Shown: positions 62,319-64,000 of the stretch, piece after piece
How the letters are laid out: each line of letters begins with the position of its first letter
Numbering within the stretch: the stretch's first letter is position 1
Assembly (NCBI RefSeq): GCF_025200925.1
Contig: NZ_CP104174.1
Location: forward strand, 1,302,001-1,366,000
Origin: Bradyrhizobium sp. CB1015
GTDB taxonomy: Bacteria > Pseudomonadota > Alphaproteobacteria > Rhizobiales > Xanthobacteraceae
DNA: 64,000 nucleotides
Reading direction: 5' to 3'
Position numbers and translations under genes: made by a program
The notes under the pieces: model-generated
Database searches by the model: none
The model's input: the letters and a program-made list of their open reading frames with translations, nothing else
What the model was told of the DNA's origin: nothing

Positions 62319-63140
62319 ATGGCTGGCCTGTCACCCGCGGAGGCGCAAGCTCTCGTTCAGGGCACGATCGAGCTCGTCGCCGCAACCGGCCTGAGTGCGG
62401 CCCGCGCCCTCGGCATCATGCTGGTGCTTCCGGTCTTCACCCGGCCGCGCATCAGCGGTCTGGTTCGGGGAAGCCTTACGATTGCGATCGGCCTACCGTG
62501 CCTCGCTCAGATCAAGCTCGGTCTGCAGACCCTGGACCCGAACACGCGCCTAGTCAGCGTTACCATGCTTGGCCTGAAGGAGGTGTTCGTCGGTCTTATG
62601 CTCGGCATCCTGCTCAGTATTCCACTATGGAGCATACAGGCAGTCGGCGACATCATCGATACTCAACGAGGAATTTCGAGCCAAGTTGCGGGGGAGGATC
62701 CCGCGACGCACAGCCAAGCGTCCGGGACCGGGCTTTTTCTCGGCGTTACGGCAGTTACGATCTTCGTACTGGTCGGCGGGCTGCAGACCATGGTGAGCGG
62801 CCTTTATGGCAGCTACCTAGTGTGGCCTGTCTATCAGTTTCTGCCTGCCGTGACAGCGCAGGGTGCAATGGAATGTCTGGCCCTTCTCGATCGCATCATG
62901 ATGACGACCTTGTTAGTTGCCGGGCCGGTGCTGGCCCTGCTGCTGCTGGTCGATGTCTCGGTCATGATACTCGGCCGTTTTGCATCTCAGCTCAAGCTGA
63001 ACGATCTCTCCCCAATGATCAAGAATCTTGCATTCGGGGTCATCATGGTTAGCTACGCCGTCTATCTGCTTGAATACGCCGGAGCTGAAATCCTGACCTC
63101 GAACAACATGCTTGAGTATCTGAAGAAGCTGTTGAAATGA
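62319..63140 (+). CDS. rhcT: RhcT (SctT), export-gate membrane protein
   Basis: 273 residues, FliR family. About six hydrophobic segments; typical are ARALGIMLVLPVFTRPRISG, MLGILLSIPLWSIQAVGDII, DTQRGISSQVAGEDPATHSQ and GPVLALLLLVDVSVMILGRF. Starts 10 bp after rhcS and its stop overlaps rhcU (ATGA). Confidence 0.96.
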   Translation: MAGLSPAEAQALVQGTIELVAATGLSAARALGIMLVLPVFTRPRISGLVRGSLTIAIGLPCLAQIKLGLQTLDPNTRLVSVTMLGLKEVFVGLMLGILLSIPLWSIQAVGDIIDTQRGISSQVAGEDPATHSQASGTGLFLGVTAVTIFVLVGGLQTMVSGLYGSYLVWPVYQFLPAVTAQGAMECLALLDRIMMTTLLVAGPVLALLLLVDVSVMILGRFASQLKLNDLSPMIKNLAFGVIMVSYAVYLLEYAGAEILTSNNMLEYLKKLLK

Positions 63141-64000
63141 GCTCTACAAGTGAGGAGAAAAAGCTTCCTCCGACGCCCAAGAAGCTGCGTGATGCCCGCA
63201 AGAAGGGGCAGAGCGCCCGCAGCTCGGATCTGGTGAGCGGCGTCAGCGCCTGTGCCGGTTTCGGCTGTCTGTGGTGGCGAGCGGGTGCGATCAAGGACAA
63301 GTGGCAAGAGACGGTCCAACTGGTCGATAAACTGCAGGAGCAGCCGTTCACAAACGCAGTGCCACAAGCGCTCAGCGGCTTGCTAGAACTTTCGATTGCC
63401 ACCGTCGCTCCGTTGCTCGCTGCTGCCGTCACAGCAGCTCTTCTCGCCAATGTCCTGGCCAATGGCGGCTTTATGTTTGCTTCGGAGCCGCTCAAGCCGA
63501 AGCTCGAGAAACTGGATCCAATCAAAGGCTTGAAACGCATCGCCTCGAAACGTTCGGCCATCGAGCTTGGCAAGACACTGGCTAAAGTGGTTTTGCTTAG
63601 TGCGACTTTCTTTCTCACGGTGACCGCCAGCTGGAAAGCGCTGGTGTACCTGCCAGTCTGCGGGATGAGCTGTTTTGGCTTCGTTGTCACCGAGGTTAAA
63701 TTGCTGACTGGGATTGCCGCTGGAGCTTTTCTGGTCGGCGGATTGGCTGACCTCCTAATCCAGCGCTGGCTATTTATGCAGGACATGCGCATGACTGAAA
63801 CGGAGGCCAAGCGGGAGAACAAGGAACAGCAGGGCAATCCGCAGGTGAAGCGTGAGCACCGGCGTCTGCGGCAAGAGTCGGCCAACGAGGCTCCGGTCGG
63901 CGTCAGTCGAGCCACGTTGATATTGCGGGGATCGGCAACGTTGATTGGGCTGCGCTATGTTCGCGGCGAGACCGGCGTGCCGGTCTTGGTCTGCCGTGGC
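63137..64000 (+). CDS. rhcU: RhcU (SctU), export switch protein, 3' end outside window
   Basis: First 288 codons of the FlhB/YscU family: N-terminal cytoplasmic GEEK-like basic start (EEKKLPPTPKKLRDARKKGQ), four transmembrane segments, then EAKRENKEQQGNPQVKREHR. SctU normally cuts itself at NPTH (YscU residues 263-266). Here the aligned residues 264-267 read RGSA, within LILRGSATLIGLRYVRGETG, where YscU-type proteins read VVANPTHIAIG..Y.RGET. If real, autoproteolysis and the usual substrate switch would be altered. The frame is open to the end of the window. Confidence 0.93.
   Translation, partial: MSSTSEEKKLPPTPKKLRDARKKGQSARSSDLVSGVSACAGFGCLWWRAGAIKDKWQETVQLVDKLQEQPFTNAVPQALSGLLELSIATVAPLLAAAVTAALLANVLANGGFMFASEPLKPKLEKLDPIKGLKRIASKRSAIELGKTLAKVVLLSATFFLTVTASWKALVYLPVCGMSCFGFVVTEVKLLTGIAAGAFLVGGLADLLIQRWLFMQDMRMTETEAKRENKEQQGNPQVKREHRRLRQESANEAPVGVSRATLILRGSATLIGLRYVRGETGVPVLVCRG

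Noticed and set aside
43000..64000. Flagellar rather than type III secretion genes
   Set aside because: The gene order, split secretin NolW, lipoprotein RhcJ, NopA/NopB/NopC/NopE and tts boxes are specific to rhizobial T3SS.

Overview
The window looks like part of a symbiosis island from a Bradyrhizobium-type alphaproteobacterium. It carries nitrogen-fixation genes behind sigma54/NifA promoters, then a rhizobial type III secretion system (T3SS: rhc/nol/nop genes) behind TtsI 'tts boxes'. The gene order resembles the B. japonicum nif-to-T3SS interval, but with rearrangement, insertion sequences and gene decay. All identifications come from reading the sequence and recalling families; no database was searched.

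Layout. 1-4.9 kb: IS256 transposase, broken IS5 copies, an intact NopP-like effector and the remnant of a second copy. 5.1-24.4 kb: Rieske protein, hypothetical gene, IscA-like protein, nifU remnant, nifS, fixU, nifB, fdxN, two nifZ-type genes, small nif-associated genes (two with in-frame stops), a [2Fe-2S] ferredoxin, OmpW, an ArsC-like nitrogenase-associated protein, nifH, nifQ, nifV, nifW, a fixA fossil, fixB, fixC and fixX. 24.6-25.7 kb: ahpC with a frameshifted ahpD. 25.7-32.8 kb: one IS66 insertion (8-bp target duplication) holding a group II intron in tnpC and two copies of one Tn5/IS4-like element, one in each IS66 terminal repeat at the same position. 33.7-35.4 kb: decayed molybdate transporter (modA fragment, no modB, frameshifted modC). 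36-43 kb: small unknown genes, a broken NopM-type NEL effector, two P-loop ATPases and a truncated M16 peptidase. 43-64 kb: a second NopP-like effector, the leftward nopC-nopA-rhcD-...-rhcV-y4yS-like operon, nopE with two self-cleaving domains, a candidate new effector with short tandem repeats, nolW/rhcC1, and the rightward nopB-rhcJ-nolU-nolV-rhcN-rhcO-rhcQ-rhcR-rhcS-rhcT-rhcU operon, cut by the window end.

How the parts fit. NifA and sigma54 would switch on cofactor synthesis (nifB, nifS, nifQ, nifV), Fe protein (nifH), electron supply (fixBCX, fdxN) and peroxide defence (ahpC) in low-oxygen nodules. TtsI, induced by flavonoids through NodD, would switch on the secretion machine and its effectors. 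The strongest observations are the site- and orientation-specific nesting of the Tn5-like element in IS66 ends, nifV (homocitrate synthase) with its own NifA-type promoter in a T3SS-bearing rhizobial island, the fixA and nifU fossils, a RhcU whose usual NPTH autocleavage site reads RGSA, and a candidate effector behind a near-consensus tts box.
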